Shown here: positions 1 through 48,219 of the stretch, in pieces
Layout of the letters: each line of letters opens with the position of its first letter
How positions within the stretch are numbered: position 1 is the stretch's first letter
Source of the DNA: Girardinichthys multiradiatus
Taxonomy: Eukaryota > Chordata > Actinopteri > Cyprinodontiformes > Goodeidae
NCBI RefSeq assembly: GCF_021462225.1
Contig: NC_061798.1
Coordinates: forward strand, 26,699,320 to 26,763,319
Direction: 5' to 3'
DNA length: 64,000 nucleotides
The notes under the pieces: model-generated
What the model was told of the DNA's origin: nothing
Database searches by the model: none
What the model saw: only the letters and a program-made list of their open reading frames with translations
Translations under genes and position numbers: made by a program

Positions 1-1532
1 TATATTTTAGATTCATTGCACACTAACTGAAATATTTCAGGTCTTTTATTGTCTTAATACGGATGATTTTGGCATACAGCTCATGAAAACCCAAAATTCC
101 TATCTCACAATATTAGCATATCATTAAAAGGGTCTCTAAACAAGCTATGAACCTAATCATCTGAATCAACGAGTTAACTCTAAACACCTGCAAAAGATTC
201 CTGAGGCCTTTAAAACTCCCAGCCTGGTTCATCACTCAAAACCCCAATCATGGGTAAGACTGCCGACCTGACTGCTGTCCAGAAGGCCACTATTGACACC
301 CTCAAGCAAGAGGGTAAGACACAGAAAGAAATTTCTGAACGAATAGGCTGTTCCCAGAGTGCTGTATCAAGGCACCTCAGTGGGAAGTCTGTGGGAAGGA
401 AAAAGTGTGGCAGAAAACGCTGCACAACGAGAAGAGGTGACCGGACCCTGAGGAAGATTGTGGAGAAGGGCCGATTCCAGACCTTGGGGGGACCTGCGGA
501 AGCAGTGGACTGAGTCTGGAGTAGAAACATCCAGAGCCACCGTGCACAGGCGTGTGCAGGAAATGGGCTACAGGTGCCGCATTCCCCAGGTCAAGCCACT
601 TTTGAACCAGAAACAGCGGCAGAAGCGCCTGACCTGGGCTACAGAGAAGCAGCACTGGACTGTTGCTCAGTGGTCCAAAGTACTTTTTTCGGATGAAAGC
701 AAATTCTGCATGTAATTGTGAAATCAAGGTGCCAGAGTTTGGAGGAAGACTGGGGAGAAGGAAATGCCAAAATCCCAGAAGTCCAGTGTCAAGTACCCAC
801 AGTCAGTGATGGTCTGGGGTGCCGTGTCAGCTGCTGGTGTTGGTCCACTGTGTTTTATCAAGGGCAGGGTCAATGCAGCTAGCTATCAGGAGATTTTGGA
901 GCGCTTCATGCTTCCATCTGCTGAAAAGCTTTATGGAGATGAAGATTTCATTTTTCAGCACGACCTGGCACCTGCTCACAGTGTCAAAACCACTGGTAAA
1001 TGGTTTACTGACCATGGTATCACTGTGCTCAATTGGCCTGCCAACTCTCCTGACCTGAACCCCATAGAGAATCTGTGGGATATTGTGAAGAGAACGTTGA
1101 GAGACTCAAGACCCAACACTCTGGATGAGCTAAAGGCCGCTATCGAAGCATCCTGGGCCTCCATAAGACCTCAGCAGTGCCACAGGCTGATTGCCTCCAT
1201 GCCACGCCGCATTGAAGCAGTCATTTCTGCCAAAGGATTCCCGACCAAGTATTGAGTGCATAACTGTACATGATTATTTGAAGGTTGACGTTTTTTGTAT
1301 TAAAAACACTTTTCTTTTATTGGTCGGATGAAATATGCTAATTTTGTGAGATAGGAATTTTGGGTTTTCATAAGCTGTATGCCACAATCATCCATATTAA
1401 GACAATAAAAGACCTGAAATATTTCAGTTAGTGTGCAATGAATCTAAAATATATGAATGTTAAATTTACATCATTACATTATGGAAAATAATGAACTTTA
1501 TCACAATATGCTAATTTTTTGAGAAGGACCTG
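1..1532 (+). mobile_element. Tc1/mariner transposon, family A, copy 1 (left end cut by window)
   Basis: The window opens inside the left terminal inverted repeat. The right repeat ends in GGACCTG at 1532, followed by the TA target dinucleotide (1533-1534). The internal region encodes a broken Tc1-type transposase (250-1255). The inverted repeats are over 200 bp long, as in the other four copies. Its right repeat shares small differences with the copy at 52520-54129 (for example AAATTTACATC and GCCACAATC), so these two form a subgroup. It lies within the kinase gene region, presumably in an intron. Confidence 0.95.
250..1255 (+). pseudogene. Tc1 family A transposase, broken (frameshift and stop)
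   Basis: Aligned by eye with the intact 334-residue copy at 52848-53852, this begins at the same ATG in the context CCCAATCATGGGTAAGACTG and ends at the same TGA. A run of six G near 485-490, where the intact copy has five, shifts the frame after about 79 codons. An in-frame TAA at about 714 replaces the residue after the FCM of the first catalytic block. The DDE residues remain readable: D in FSDES, D in FQHD, E in PIENLW. It cannot make full-length transposase. Confidence 0.95.
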
Positions 1533-1795
1533 TATACTGTGACTCAGGGAAATAACTTGCCACACTAGAAGATGTTTTAAAGTACAATATTTGGCCCAAA
1601 ACATTCAACTCACCAGACGAGAGAAATACAAAGAAATACAAATATTATGCTATATTTTTAACACATCGCCATGAGAAACTGCTGAAACACCCTGAACGTC
1701 TCTTCATTCATATCAGTCATACTACAACCAAAACTGTCAGTGTATTTTACAGAGAGTTAGTTCTGAGGGCACTCGATTTTATTTAGGAGTATCAG

Positions 1796-1965
1796 TGAAG
1801 GGGTGCTGAATACAAACGGACGCCATTTATAAAAACCTTCAGAAGCCATCAATCATTTTGCATCCACTTCAGGATTATTTGCTACCGTGCGTTGGTCTGT
1901 CCTGTAAAAATCCCAATAAAATACAATAAATTAAAATATTTGCAAACGCAACATCCAACTCTGGT
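1796..1965 (+). mobile_element. Tc1 family C relic, 3' end only
   Basis: The stretch from GGGTGCTGAATACAAACGG to AATCCCAATAAAATACAA matches the region after the transposase stop in a common fish Tc1 family, including the GTTGGTCTG...AAAATCCCAATAAAAT signature near its right end. The coding part is missing. It is the tail of the same family seen at 9555-9800, 10090-13143, 23353-24436 and others. Confidence 0.5.
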
Positions 1966-3739
1966 TTTAATGTTGGAAATAAAAAATATATATTGGTGAA
2001 GATAAACATAAAAACCAAGCCGTTCATGGTCGATCGGTATAAATTGTTCTGAGGAAAATGAACGAAGGATCGTGTTGAGAGTTAAAGATAAACGACAAAA
2101 GTGCACAGCTTTATGCTGAATTTAAATTTTTTTTAACTTTCACTTTATGAAGGTTCTTTATTACATAAACAGGGTTTTACAATTTCTAGATATATATCAT
2201 TATTTTTAACCACATACACCTTCTATAACAGTTATAAAGTTATTATGCCCAGAATATAGAGCACTGAAAATATTATAAAAACAACTAGTGCTTCCAGTTA
2301 TTATAAAAACATGGCATTGCGATGATATTGTTGAGTATAGTAGTGACAATATGGATTACAGTTGACCCACATTGACCCCACCACTCTCCCTAAGCGATCT
2401 GGTCTTGGTTGATGAGTCAGCTGTAGGCATAAAGGACAGTGAAAGTCCATCTGAGTGGCCAAATATACGCTGGCAAGCAGAGATTTGATGCAAGGCACCT
2501 GGAAAAGTATAGCCAAACCAATATTGCATTCAATCACTCCTTTGCATTTGAAATATTGCGTTTATTGATATTGCAATAACAAATATGAATTGAGAAATTG
2601 TGCAACCCTAGAAAAAACCCCAAACTTTAAATGAGAGGTTTTACACCATAACTCCTTCAGTGCTGCTGGTCAGAAAAATGCCATTTATTGTTCTTCTGGG
2701 ATGGAGACCTTTGTTTCCTTAACTCTTTTTATCCAGACAGTTGTGGGACACCGTCAGACATAATTCTCTCTAAAAGGGTGAAATCTGACCAGCTTGGTAC
2801 CATTTTAACCAGTTATGCTCTGTGGTCAACAATAATCCTAAAAAGGGGAGCCTTTTCCAAGCTAAGAACCTGGAACACAGAAGTTCCTTGCTAATTTTGT
2901 AAAATCGGTGTCAAAAGAAAAGTGTGAGAAACGAAATCCACTCAATTGAGTCAAGTGTGGCCAATTATAAAAATCTGACTGTCGGTCACATCAAAACAGG
3001 TGGAAAAAAGTTATTTTAATATCTGCTGCCGAGATTTTAAAAGGACAGATACCAACAGATACAAGGGATTGTAAAGAACGATTGTTTAACCAATTTAACC
3101 AATAACAATAAGCACATAGTTTAAAGAACCAGGGTATAGGATATAAGATGCACAGCTGCAACATGCTGAATATTCCCTAGCTAACCAAAAGAAAAAAACA
3201 GGGTGGCTAAAAAAAGCCCCACAAAAGGCTCCGTCTACAGCACCCATGGGAAGAATATGGCCTAAAGCTCAGCTGTGGCCTATGAATCATCTCCATCTGC
3301 CCCTAATGCTACTAAATAAAACACAAATATATAAATCAGTAAAAATCTGCAGTTTTTGTGGGTCTTATAGAGTCTAGACATCTTTTTCACCTACATTTAG
3401 AGCCAGTAAAGAGCAGAATTAGACTTCAAGTTTCATTTCACAAAGTGAAATGGTGAATGGCTTAAAACAAAAGTTAAAAATTGTTGCCATGTGCAGCAAG
3501 ACGGACAAACATGCATTACCGCATAAAACTGACTTCTTCAAATATAAAAAAATTAAACTGTATTTCCTACTTCCATATAAATATGTATGCCAATAACACC
3601 AATACTCTGCAGTATTTCCATCAGTATATTGTTATACATGCTACTCTGGAAAATCAAGGTGCCATTCTGCATACTGTTTTTAAAGTAATAACTGTATAAG
3701 CTGGCTCTGCTTTTGAGCAAACATGTTTATGCATCTTAC
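1966..3739. other. Kinase gene intron sequence, nothing clear
   Basis: AT-rich DNA left of kinase exon 4 with no convincing exon. From about 2300 to 2610 it may be a decayed hAT-type short element: it ends in TTGTGCAACCCTAG, which read on the other strand is CTAGGGTTGCACAA, a common hAT-like terminus in fish. No matching left end was secured. Small open frames here have no recognisable content. Confidence 0.35.
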
Positions 3740-37960
<34,221 letters not shown>

Positions 37961-38330
37961 TGTCAGAACGTGAATCCCGAGCAGCCTCGACACATTTCAC
38001 TCAGCGGGAGAAAAAAAGACGGTTTTTACAGATCAAAGGTGCCGACGGCCGCGAGGCTGCTGCACGCGCACAGGGCGAACGTAGCGCTGGCGCATATTAA
38101 GACTCAATTAGCGTTCGTCGGTCCTTTTCAATCCCATACGTTTAGTCAAACCCGAGCCTAACGGTTAGAGTGGAGCTTGTTAGCATTCACTGCCTGCCTG
38201 TCCGTCTTCCTTCCTGCTCCGGTTCCCTCCTCCTCCTCCTCTTAATCCTCCTCCTCACCCCTCCTCTCCGCAGCGAACCGGGGGAGAGTAGGAGGGATCA
38301 ATTTACAACCACCGCAGCCACCACACATTC
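37961..38330 (-). promoter_or_regulatory. Probable GRK promoter and 5' UTR, CpG-rich with purine tract
   Basis: Directly upstream of the start codon the sequence turns GC-rich with many CpG (38036-38100, GCCGACGGCCGCGAGGCTGC), unlike the AT-rich surroundings. From about 38207 to 38275 the transcript strand is almost pure purine, read as GGAGGAGG-type repeats. No TATA box was evident. The transcription start cannot be fixed. Confidence 0.55.
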
Positions 38331-38555
38331 ACTCACAAGTGCTTTCATACATAAATGCAAGGATTCCCGGAGCTGTTTTCTAAATTTGTTGTTCATGGAC
38401 GCAGTAAAGGAAAGCCGCGTTTAATTCAGAACATAGATCCATATTCCATAGATCCGTAGGCTGTACAAAATGGGTGGTTCAAATCTTACTTCGTAAATTG
38501 GTACTAGGTCTACTATTTTGTCATTTGGCAGTTATAAATCGTAGCTAACGATCAT
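38331..38555. other. Intergenic, nothing recognised
   Basis: Between the presumed kinase promoter and a LINE fragment. Confidence 0.35.
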
Positions 38556-38695
38556 TTACTATGGGGTTCCTCAAGGTGTAGTTCTTGGGGCACTTTTATT
38601 CTATATCTAAATTCTCCTCCATGCTTGAATTATATAGCATTACAGCTCCTCTGACCATACTTATGCTGATGACACATTAACCTTTTATTTCTTTT
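38556..38695 (+). pseudogene. L2-like LINE relic, reverse transcriptase fragment
   Basis: Reads YGVPQGVVLGALLFYI, then a stop, then HTYADDTLTFY: reverse transcriptase motif B and the catalytic YADD of motif C. Very short and broken. Confidence 0.65.
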
Positions 38696-38699
38696 TCTG

Positions 38700-39475
38700 T
38701 CTTTTTTTGGTACAAAATGGTCATCCTACTGTGGGAGGTTTCTTTCTAACCAATGTGTCTGTTCCCCCATTCAGCATTATATTTCATACTAACTTAAAAA
38801 ATAGAAAAACAATTACATATTTTTTTGTATTCTACCAAAACCCTACTGTAAGAAAGATGTTGTGACTCCAATTAATAATAAAAGTTATCTATCTCGAGAT
38901 TGCTCCATTTGTCATATTTCTTAAGAGTCTACTGTCCCAAACAAGGATCTTATCCAAAATAAAAAGGAATAGATTGTAATACAAAGTTTTTGATAGTACT
39001 ATACAACTGCATTATACTATGTATGAAATGTATTATTTTTATTTCCATTTAACTCCATAATTTGTAAAATTGCAAAGCTACAGCTGATTGGCAATGGTTT
39101 GGGTACATAAGTACAAAACGGTCTGTTTCCAGGTACAATATGTAAAGAGGTATGGATGACAAGGCAATCTATTACACTTGGTTGACTTTAAATCATTTCA
39201 TAACCTGGTAAAAACCATATCATTTACATGAGAAACCATTTGACTAAGCAGAGGGTGTGCTTTCTGCTTAACCACGACATTGTGAGTAGGTACAAACTCA
39301 GATCCAAATTTTAACAGCCAAATAAAGTGCATCACTGATTCAGCCTGCTACCATCTTAAAAGCATTCAAGAATTCAACCAGACACAGAAAAAGTACAGGA
39401 TGCTTATATTTTCAGTACATTATTGTTTTCCAGGAATGTCCCACTAGAAGGAGACTCCAGGTCAAACACAGATCT
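38700..39475. other. Intergenic, nothing recognised
   Basis: AT-rich with no coding or repeat signal that I can name. Confidence 0.35.
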
Positions 39476-40335
39476 GTACACTCAGCAGCCACTTTATTAG
39501 GCAAACCTTCCTAGTAACTGTAAAATCTGACAGTCCCCTTAGGTTAAGTGCACTTATTTTATCTCTTAAACTATATTTTTATTTAAAAATTAGGTTTATG
39601 TGTTTTCCTACTGTCTTGATTGTTCTTAAGCTTTTCAGAGTTGAGACCATGCAAATCTGAAAGTTCACTTTACTCAAAGTTTTAAGGCAGCTCTTAATGT
39701 AGAACTTTCTTTTCTAAGTTAAGAGACATACAATTTATTACAGTGTGGTTGGACCCCCTTTTACCTTCAGAACTGCCTTAAATCCTTGTGGCACATATTT
39801 CACAAGGTTTCAGAAACCTTAGATAGCATCTATAAGTTGCTAAGATGAGCCAGTCTCGTGTTCTTAGTTTACTGTACTGGCACCCAGTGTGGTCTTTGTT
39901 GCTGCAGCTCATCGACTTCAAGGTTTGACATGTTGTGAATTTAGAGATGACATTGACTATACCTTAGTTTTAAGGAGCGGTTATATAAGCTACTGTTTTT
40001 ATTATCTCAAGCCTGTCTGGCCAGTCTTCTCTCACCTTTGATATCAACAAGGCACAACTGTCGCTCACTAGATATTTTCTCTCCTTTTTCAAATAATTGT
40101 TTCTAAACCCAAGAGATGGTTGTGAGTGGAAACATTGTATATCTGCAGTTTCTGAAATACTCTGACCAACCCAGCTAACACCAACAACCACGTCACATTC
40201 AAAGTCCGTTTTCTCCCTCATTCTTATGATTGTTCTGAACTTTACCAAGTGAAATGTGTTCACTTGCTGCCATGTGATTGGTCGATACACATTTTGTGTT
40301 AACAAGCAATCATCTGTCCTGGAACTCCTTGGGAT
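39476..40335 (-). mobile_element. Tc1-like relic, family E
   Basis: The left terminus CACTCAGCAGCCACTTTATT is characteristic. Then come CCCCCTTTTACCTTCAGAAC, CACCCAGTGTGGTCTT, TTTGATATCAACAAGGCAC, TTTCTGAAATACTCTGACCA and GCTGCCATGTGATTGG, all antisense transposase or inner repeat. About 200 bp near 39525-39735 is foreign or unrecognisable, and the middle of the transposase is deleted. The right terminus is missing, replaced by a GATA tract. Confidence 0.75.
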
Positions 40336-40364
40336 CTGGTTCATGATCTTAGAAAAGCAGAGAT

Positions 40365-40595
<231 letters not shown>

Positions 40596-40599
40596 GAAT

Positions 40600-41270
40600 G
40601 ATAGGGGCGGAATTAACATTTGAACAAAATGTTCTTGAAAAGGTACAGAGTTCAAAACATGCTTTCAGGTTGCCTGAATGTGTCAAGTCGCTGAAACAGT
40701 CGAATGTTTTCTGTTGGTTTTAGTTGAAGAGCAAATATTACATCAACAAAAAAATGTTAAAGCTTTTTTATTTATTCAAAATATGTCATTCACAGATAAG
40801 GACATTTTTTCTGACACAACAGAACAGATAATGTACCAACCATCCCCTGTAGAATGGCTCCATCTTGTGGTGATAATGCATAAAGACAAAAGGACATCAC
40901 ACATGGTCGTCCCCCAACATTGTAACAGTTTTGAAAAGGTTTAGAAAAAGTAGCTTCTTTAAGAAGAGCTACTTGTTGTATGTATTTATTATATACATAA
41001 TATACCATAAGCAAAGTGTTATTGTGAGAAAGTAAATGCCAGACCCTGTTTAGTGATTGTTAAAATTTCAGTTCATAAGCAACTCCTCTTCAGTGAAAAG
41101 TCTAATACTGCGTTATCTGCAGACTTTGTACTCAGCATAATAATCAACACATAAAAATTAAAGTCTTTTTTCTGCCAAGATTTAATAATTGGTTTTACTC
41201 TATGGGTTTATGTGATATGCATTTTACACACCTGGTGATGCTGTTGGATTAAACGTACAGAACCTCCAAA
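40600..41270. other. Intergenic, nothing recognised
   Basis: No exon or element signal. Confidence 0.35.
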
Positions 41271-41274
41271 ATGC

Positions 41275-41925
41275 TTCACACCAATTTAACTTTTTCACGT
41301 TTTGTCACTTCAGTGTTTGTTATTAGGTTTTTCTTTCAACACATGAATATGTTTGATCTAAATAGTTTCACTGTAGCTGTTCAGCATTTTTTATGTGTCC
41401 CCTAAATTACTTAGGCAAACTGGAAATAAGACAATTATAGCTCATCCATAAATTACAGATTTGTGGAATGGATGAATAGTCATCGTCTAGTCAACAGCTT
41501 CTCCCTCCTGAGCTGTGGATCTCTGGAGCTCCTCCAGAGTTACCATTGGACTGCTCTCTGATTGATGCTCTCCTTGCCTATCTTCTTAGTTTGTGAGTTT
41601 AGATAGACAGCCGTGTTTTAGACATTTTGCAGTGGTGTCATACACTTTCCACTGCCAGGTGATGGACTGATCATTGTTCTTTGAGTTTTTTATTGTTTCC
41701 ACAGCGTTCCCCCTGACCTGTCTGCTGTGTTCCTCAGTCTTCATGATACTGTTTGTTTACTAATGTTCTCTGAGGCCCTCATAGAACAGCTGGGTTTATA
41801 TTGAGATGAAATTACACACAGGTGAAAACTACATTCTAACTAAGTGACTTGTGAAGACAGTTAATTAAACTGGATTTTATTTAAGGGTTTCAAAGTAAAG
41901 TAGGTTGACTACAAATAGGCACCAC
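41275..41925 (-). mobile_element. Tc1 family C relic
   Basis: Antisense signatures include CACCAATTTAACTTTTTCAC, GGAGCTCCTCCAGAGTTACC (the LEELQ region reversed) and CTGTCTGCTGTGTTCCTCAG with TCTTCATGATACTGTTTG (the start region). The middle is deleted. Confidence 0.65.
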
Positions 41926-41929
41926 AGTA

Positions 41930-43539
41930 CAGGTCCTTCTCAAAATATTAGCATATTGTGATAAAGTTCATTATTTTCTATAATGTCATGATGAAAATTT
42001 AACATTCATATATTTTAGATTCATTGCACACTAACTGAAATATTTCAGGTCTTTTATTGTCTTAATACGGATGATTTTGGCATACAGCTCATGAAAACCC
42101 AAAATTCCTATCTCACAAAATTAGCATATCATTAAAAGGGTCTCAAGACAAGCTATGAACCTAATCATCTGAATCAACAAGTTAACTCTAAACACCTGCA
42201 AAAGATTCCTGAGGCCTTTAAAACTCCCAGCCTGGTTCATCACTCAAAACCCCAATCATGGGTAAGACAGCCGACCTGACTGCTGTCCAGAGGGCCACTA
42301 TTGACACCCTCAAGCAAGAGGGTAAGACACAGAAAGAAATTTCTGAACGAATAGGCTGTTCCCAGAGTGCTGTATCAAGGCACCTCAGTGGGAAGTCTGT
42401 GGGAAGGAAAAAGTGTGGCAGAAAACGCTGCACAACGAGACGAGGTGACCGGACCCTGAGGAAGATTGTGGAGAAGGGCCGATTCCAGACTTTGGGGGAC
42501 CTGCGGAAGCAGTGGACTGAGTCTGGAGTAGAAACATCCAGAGCCACCGTGCACAGGCGTGTGCAGGAAATGGGCTACAGGTGCCGCATTCCCCAGGTCA
42601 AGCCACTTTTGAACCAGAAACAGCGGCAGAAGCGCCCGACCTGGGCTACAGAGAAGCAGCACTGGACTGTTGCTCAGTGGTCCAAAGTACTTTTTTCGGA
42701 TGAAAGCAAATTCTGCATGTCATTCGGAAATCAAGGTGCCAGAGTCTGGAGGAAGACTGGGGAGAAGGAAATGCCAAAATGCCATAAGTCCAGTGTCAAG
42801 TACCCACAGTCAGTGATGGTCTGGGGTGCCGTGTCAGCTGCTGGTGTTGGTCCACTGTGTTTTATCAAGGGCAGGGTCAATGCAGCTAGCTATCAGGAGA
42901 TTTTGGAGCACTTCATGCTTCCATCTGCTGAAAAACTTTATGGAGATGAAGATTTCATTTTTCAGCACGACCTGGCACCTGCTCACAGTGCCAAAACCAC
43001 TGGTAAATGGTTTACTGACCATGGTATCACTGTGCTCAATTGGCCTGCCAACTCTCCTGACCTGAACCCCATAGAGAATCTGTGGGATATTGTGAAGAGA
43101 ACGTTGAGAGACTCATGACCCAACACTCTGGATGAGCTAAAGGCCGCTATCGAAGCATCCTGGACCTCCATAAGTCCTCAGCAGTACCACAGGCTGATTG
43201 CCTCCATGCCACGCCGCATTGAAGCAGTCATTTCTGCAAAATGATTCCCGACCAAGTATTGAGTGCATAACTGTACATGATTATTTGAAGGTTGACATTT
43301 TTTGTATTAAAAACACTTTTCTTTTATTGGTCGGATGAAATATGCTAATTTTGTGAGATAGGAATTTTGGGTTTTCATGAGCTGTATGCCAAAATCATCC
43401 GTATTAAGACAATAAAAGACCTGAAATATTTCAGTTAGTGTGCAATGAATCTAAAATATATGAATGTTAAATTTTCATCATTACATTATGGAAAATAATG
43501 AACTTTATCACAATATGCTAATATTTTGAGAAGGACCTG
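41930..43539 (+). mobile_element. Tc1 family A, copy 4
   Basis: CAGGTCC at 41930 to GGACCTG at 43539, with TA on each side. 1610 bp, long inverted repeats. Intergenic; it adjoins the end of a family C relic. Confidence 0.97.
42258..43262 (+). pseudogene. Tc1 family A transposase with late stops
   Basis: The frame is open for 286 codons from the ATG, with the N-terminal helix-turn-helix domains and all three catalytic residues (D148, D238, E273). AGA at codon 287 is TGA, and a second TGA lies near the end (GCA AAA TGA). A product lacking the last 48 residues is possible but its activity is doubtful. Confidence 0.9.
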
Positions 43540-43836
43540 TATTTGTTTGTAATGGCCTATACATACCCTGCAAGGATGCAGCCTGGGCTGTGGGAACAAA
43601 ATGATGTGGTTCTGTTCTTCCCACTATGGTTTGGGAGTTCTTGCAACTTGGCCCCGACACATCACATGGGTACAACCTTTTTCTCTTTGGGAGTATCTAA
43701 CAACTATTACATACAAATGCTGCAGGAGGTGTCATAATTTGGTTTGAAAAGAACTCAAATGCAGAGATCAACTGAAGTCAGGTTCAGAACTTTGATAATA
43801 AAATACTGAAGAAAACAGAACTTACACAATGATCTT
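43540..43836. other. Intergenic, origin unclear
   Basis: Between Tc1 copy 4 and the LINE. CTCAAATGCAGAGATCAACTG and the adjoining sequence may belong to another element, but I cannot name it. Confidence 0.3.
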
Positions 43837-45835
43837 GGACTAGGAGATTCCATACTCCTGGAGCACCCCCCACAGGGCATCACGAGGGACACAGTCAAAT
43901 GCCTTCTCCAGGTCCACAAAACACATGTGAACCGGTTGGGCAAACTCCCATGAACCCTCGAGCACCCTGTAGAGGGTATAGAGCTGGTCCAGTGTTCCAC
44001 GGCCGGGACGAAAACCACACTGCTTCTCCTGAAGCCGAGGTTCGACTATCGGTCGGACTCTCCTCTCCAATACCCTGGCGTGGGCCTTACCAGGGAGGCT
44101 GAGGAGTGTGATTCCCCTGTAGTTGGAACACACCCTCCGGTCCCCCCTCTCATGAAGGGGGACCACCACCCCAGTCTGCCAGTCCAGAGGCACTGTCCCC
44201 GACCGCCACGCAATGCCGAAGAGGCGTGTCAACCATGACAGCCCCACAACATCCAGAGACTTGAGGTACTCAGGGAGGATCTCATCCACCCCCGAAGCCT
44301 TGCCACCGCGGAGCTTTTTAACCACCTCGGTGACTTCAGCCTGGGTGATGAAAGAGTTCAACCCCGAGTCCGCAGCCTCTGTTTCCACCACGGAATGCGT
44401 GATGGCAGGATTGAGGAGATCCTCAAAGTACTCCTTCCACCGCTCGATAATGTCCTCAGTCGAGGTCAGCAGTCTCCCGCCCTCACTATAAACAGTGTTG
44501 GCGAAGCACTGCTTCTCCCTCCTGAGGCGCCGGACGGTTTGCCAGAATCGCTTCGAGGCCAACCGGTAGTCCTTCTCCAAGGCCTCACCGAACTCCTCCC
44601 AGGCCCGGGTTTTTGCCTCTGCCACAGCCCGGGCCGCAGCACGCTTGGCTTCACGGTACCCGTCAGCCGCCTCAGGAGTCCCACAAGCCAACCACAGCCG
44701 ATAGGACTCCTTCTTCAGCTTGACAGCATCCCTTACTGCCGGTGTCCACCACCGGGTTCTGGGATTGCCGCCGCGACAGGCACCGCAGACCTTACGGCCG
44801 CAGCTACGGGCAGCAGCATCGACAATAGATGCGGAGAACATGGTCCACTCGGTCTCTATGTCTCCAACATCCCCCGGGATCTGGTCGAAGCTCTCCCGGA
44901 GGTGGGAGTTGAATACATCCCTGGCTGAGGGCCCCGCCAGGCGTTCCCAGCAGACCCTCACTATGCGCTTGGGCCTGCCAAGTCTGTCCGGCTTTCTCCT
45001 CCTCCAGCGGATCCAACTCACCACCAGGTGATGATCAGTGGACAGTTCAGCCCCTCTCTTCACCCGAGTGTCCAAAACATGCGGCCGAAGGTCTGATGAT
45101 ACGACACCAAAGTCGATCATCGACCTCCTGCCTAGGGTGTCCTGGTGCCAAGTGCACTGATGGACACCCTTATGTTTGAACATGGTGTTCATTATGGACA
45201 ATCCGTGACTAGCACAGAAGTCCAATAACAAAACACCACTCGGATTCAGATCGGGGAGGCCATTCCTCCCGATCACGCCTCTCCAGGTGTCACTGTCGTT
45301 CCCCACGTGGGCGTTGAAGTCCCCCAGCAGAATAATGGAGTCCTTGGGAGGGGCACTATCCAGCACCCCCGACAGGGACGCCAAGAAGGCCGGGTACTCT
45401 GCACTACCACTCGGCCAGTAGGCTGAAATGATAGTCAGAGACCTCTCCCCAACCCGAAGGCGCAGGGATACAACCCTCTCATCCACTGGGGTAAACTCCA
45501 ACACGAGACGGCTGAGCTGGGGGGCAACAAGCAAACCCACACCAGTCCGCCGCCTCTCCCCGTGGGCCACTCCAGAGTAGAAGAGAGTCCAACTCCTCTC
45601 AAGGAGATGGGTTCCAGAGCCCAAGCTGTGCGTGGAGGCGAGCCCGACTATTTCTAGTCGATATCTCTTGACCTCCCGCACAAGCTCAGGCTCCTTCTCC
45701 CCCAGCGAGGTGACATTCCACGTCCCTAGAGGCAGCCTAAGCATCCGGGGATCGGGCCGCTGAGGTCTCCACCTTCGTCCGCCACCCAATCCTCTTTGCA
45801 CCGGTCCCTCACGGTTCCCCCTGCAGGTGGGACCA
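43837..45835 (-). mobile_element. LINE (non-LTR retrotransposon), 3' truncated
   Basis: A minus-strand element carrying an apurinic-type endonuclease and the first part of a reverse transcriptase. It stops abruptly at about 43837, before reverse transcriptase motifs B to E. Its GC content is far above its surroundings. The clade is not certain: an RTE- or I-like group rather than L2. It lies against family C Tc1 sequence at 45836 on its 5' side. Confidence 0.85.
43840..45801 (-). CDS. LINE ORF2 fragment: endonuclease plus partial reverse transcriptase
   Basis: 653 codons are open. The endonuclease is near residues 20-270: [10 protein letters not shown] (metal-binding N), [22 protein letters not shown] (catalytic GDFN), [10 protein letters not shown] and [12 protein letters not shown] (terminal DH). 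A linker with [20 protein letters not shown] follows, then reverse transcriptase from about residue 490: [38 protein letters not shown] and motif A with its first catalytic aspartate, [10 protein letters not shown]. It ends at EYGIS, so the YADD box is absent and it cannot reverse transcribe. The start methionine is uncertain. The long open frame suggests it is fairly young. Confidence 0.85.
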   Translation of the reverse strand: MQRGLGGGRRWRPQRPDPRMLRLPLGTWNVTSLGEKEPELVREVKRYRLEIVGLASTHSLGSGTHLLERSWTLFYSGVAHGERRRTGVGLLVAPQLSRLVLEFTPVDERVVSLRLRVGERSLTIISAYWPSGSAEYPAFLASLSGVLDSAPPKDSIILLGDFNAHVGNDSDTWRGVIGRNGLPDLNPSGVLLLDFCASHGLSIMNTMFKHKGVHQCTWHQDTLGRRSMIDFGVVSSDLRPHVLDTRVKRGAELSTDHHLVVSWIRWRRRKPDRLGRPKRIVRVCWERLAGPSARDVFNSHLRESFDQIPGDVGDIETEWTMFSASIVDAAARSCGRKVCGACRGGNPRTRWWTPAVRDAVKLKKESYRLWLACGTPEAADGYREAKRAAARAVAEAKTRAWEEFGEALEKDYRLASKRFWQTVRRLRREKQCFANTVYSEGGRLLTSTEDIIERWKEYFEDLLNPAITHSVVETEAADSGLNSFITQAEVTEVVKKLRGGKASGVDEILPEYLKSLDVVGLSWLTRLFGIAWRSGTVPLDWQTGVVVPLHERGDRRVCSNYRGITLLSLPGKAHARVLERRVRPIVEPRLQEKQCGFRPGRGTLDQLYTLYRVLEGSWEFAQPVHMCFVDLEKAFDCVPRDALWGVLQEYGIS

Positions 45836-46119
45836 TACAGTGTTGTCCCACGGTGGCAGACAGTAGTGAAAGCATCATGCCGTGAGAATTTCTTCAGGAG
45901 GGAAAGGAAAGGTGGTCAGAGCTGCGAGGAAGATGGATGACATTAAATACAAGGCAATGTCAGAAGAAAGCCTATTAGAGGCTGCAAAAGACTTGAGACT
46001 TAGGCTGCAGCAGGAAAATGACCCTCAATGAAATGGTTTAGATCAAAGCATAATCATATAACTCAGTCAAAGTTCAGACTAAATACTATTGAGAATCTGT
46101 GGCAAGATCGGAAAAATTA

Positions 46120-47707
<1,588 letters not shown>

Positions 47708-47935
47708 TATTAACACTCTCTCCATCCAATCTGACTGAGCTTTACCTGTTGTTTAAAGAAGAATGGGCAAAAACTGTGCAAAGCTGGGTGAAACATATCC
47801 CAAAAGACTTGAAGCTGTAATTGCACTGAAAACCTTGTATAATTTTTCTATTGCTTCACATGCACCACTTTGTGTCCACATAAAATCCCAGTTAAACAGA
47901 TTTAATTATAGAATTCCACCACTCAGGGTGGCAGC

Positions 47936-48215
47936 ATGTTATAGTAGCTCTCTTGTTTTCATTTGGATATCTTACTTTTAAAAAACCCAAATCCCTCATT
48001 TCGTGGCTGAAGATTGCTTTTTATTAGGACCATTGTTTCCTCTAGTGTTGGATACTGTGCCGCTGGAAGGATTTGTGCTGATAAATGTTTACATTTGGAC
48101 ATTTGCTTTGATGCGTAACCATTGGAACAAGATGGGTTTTTTTTCATTTACATCTGGGAGTAACTGATTAACATCTCTAAAGCTCAAGTAATACCTCAAC
48201 TACCACCCAAAATCT
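47936..48215. other. Intergenic, nothing recognised
   Basis: Short AT-rich spacer between a Tc1 relic and a LINE relic. Confidence 0.35.
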
Positions 48216-48219
48216 TCAA

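Noticed and set aside
44395..44928. 177-codon plus-strand frame
   Set aside because: Antisense of the GC-rich LINE open frame.
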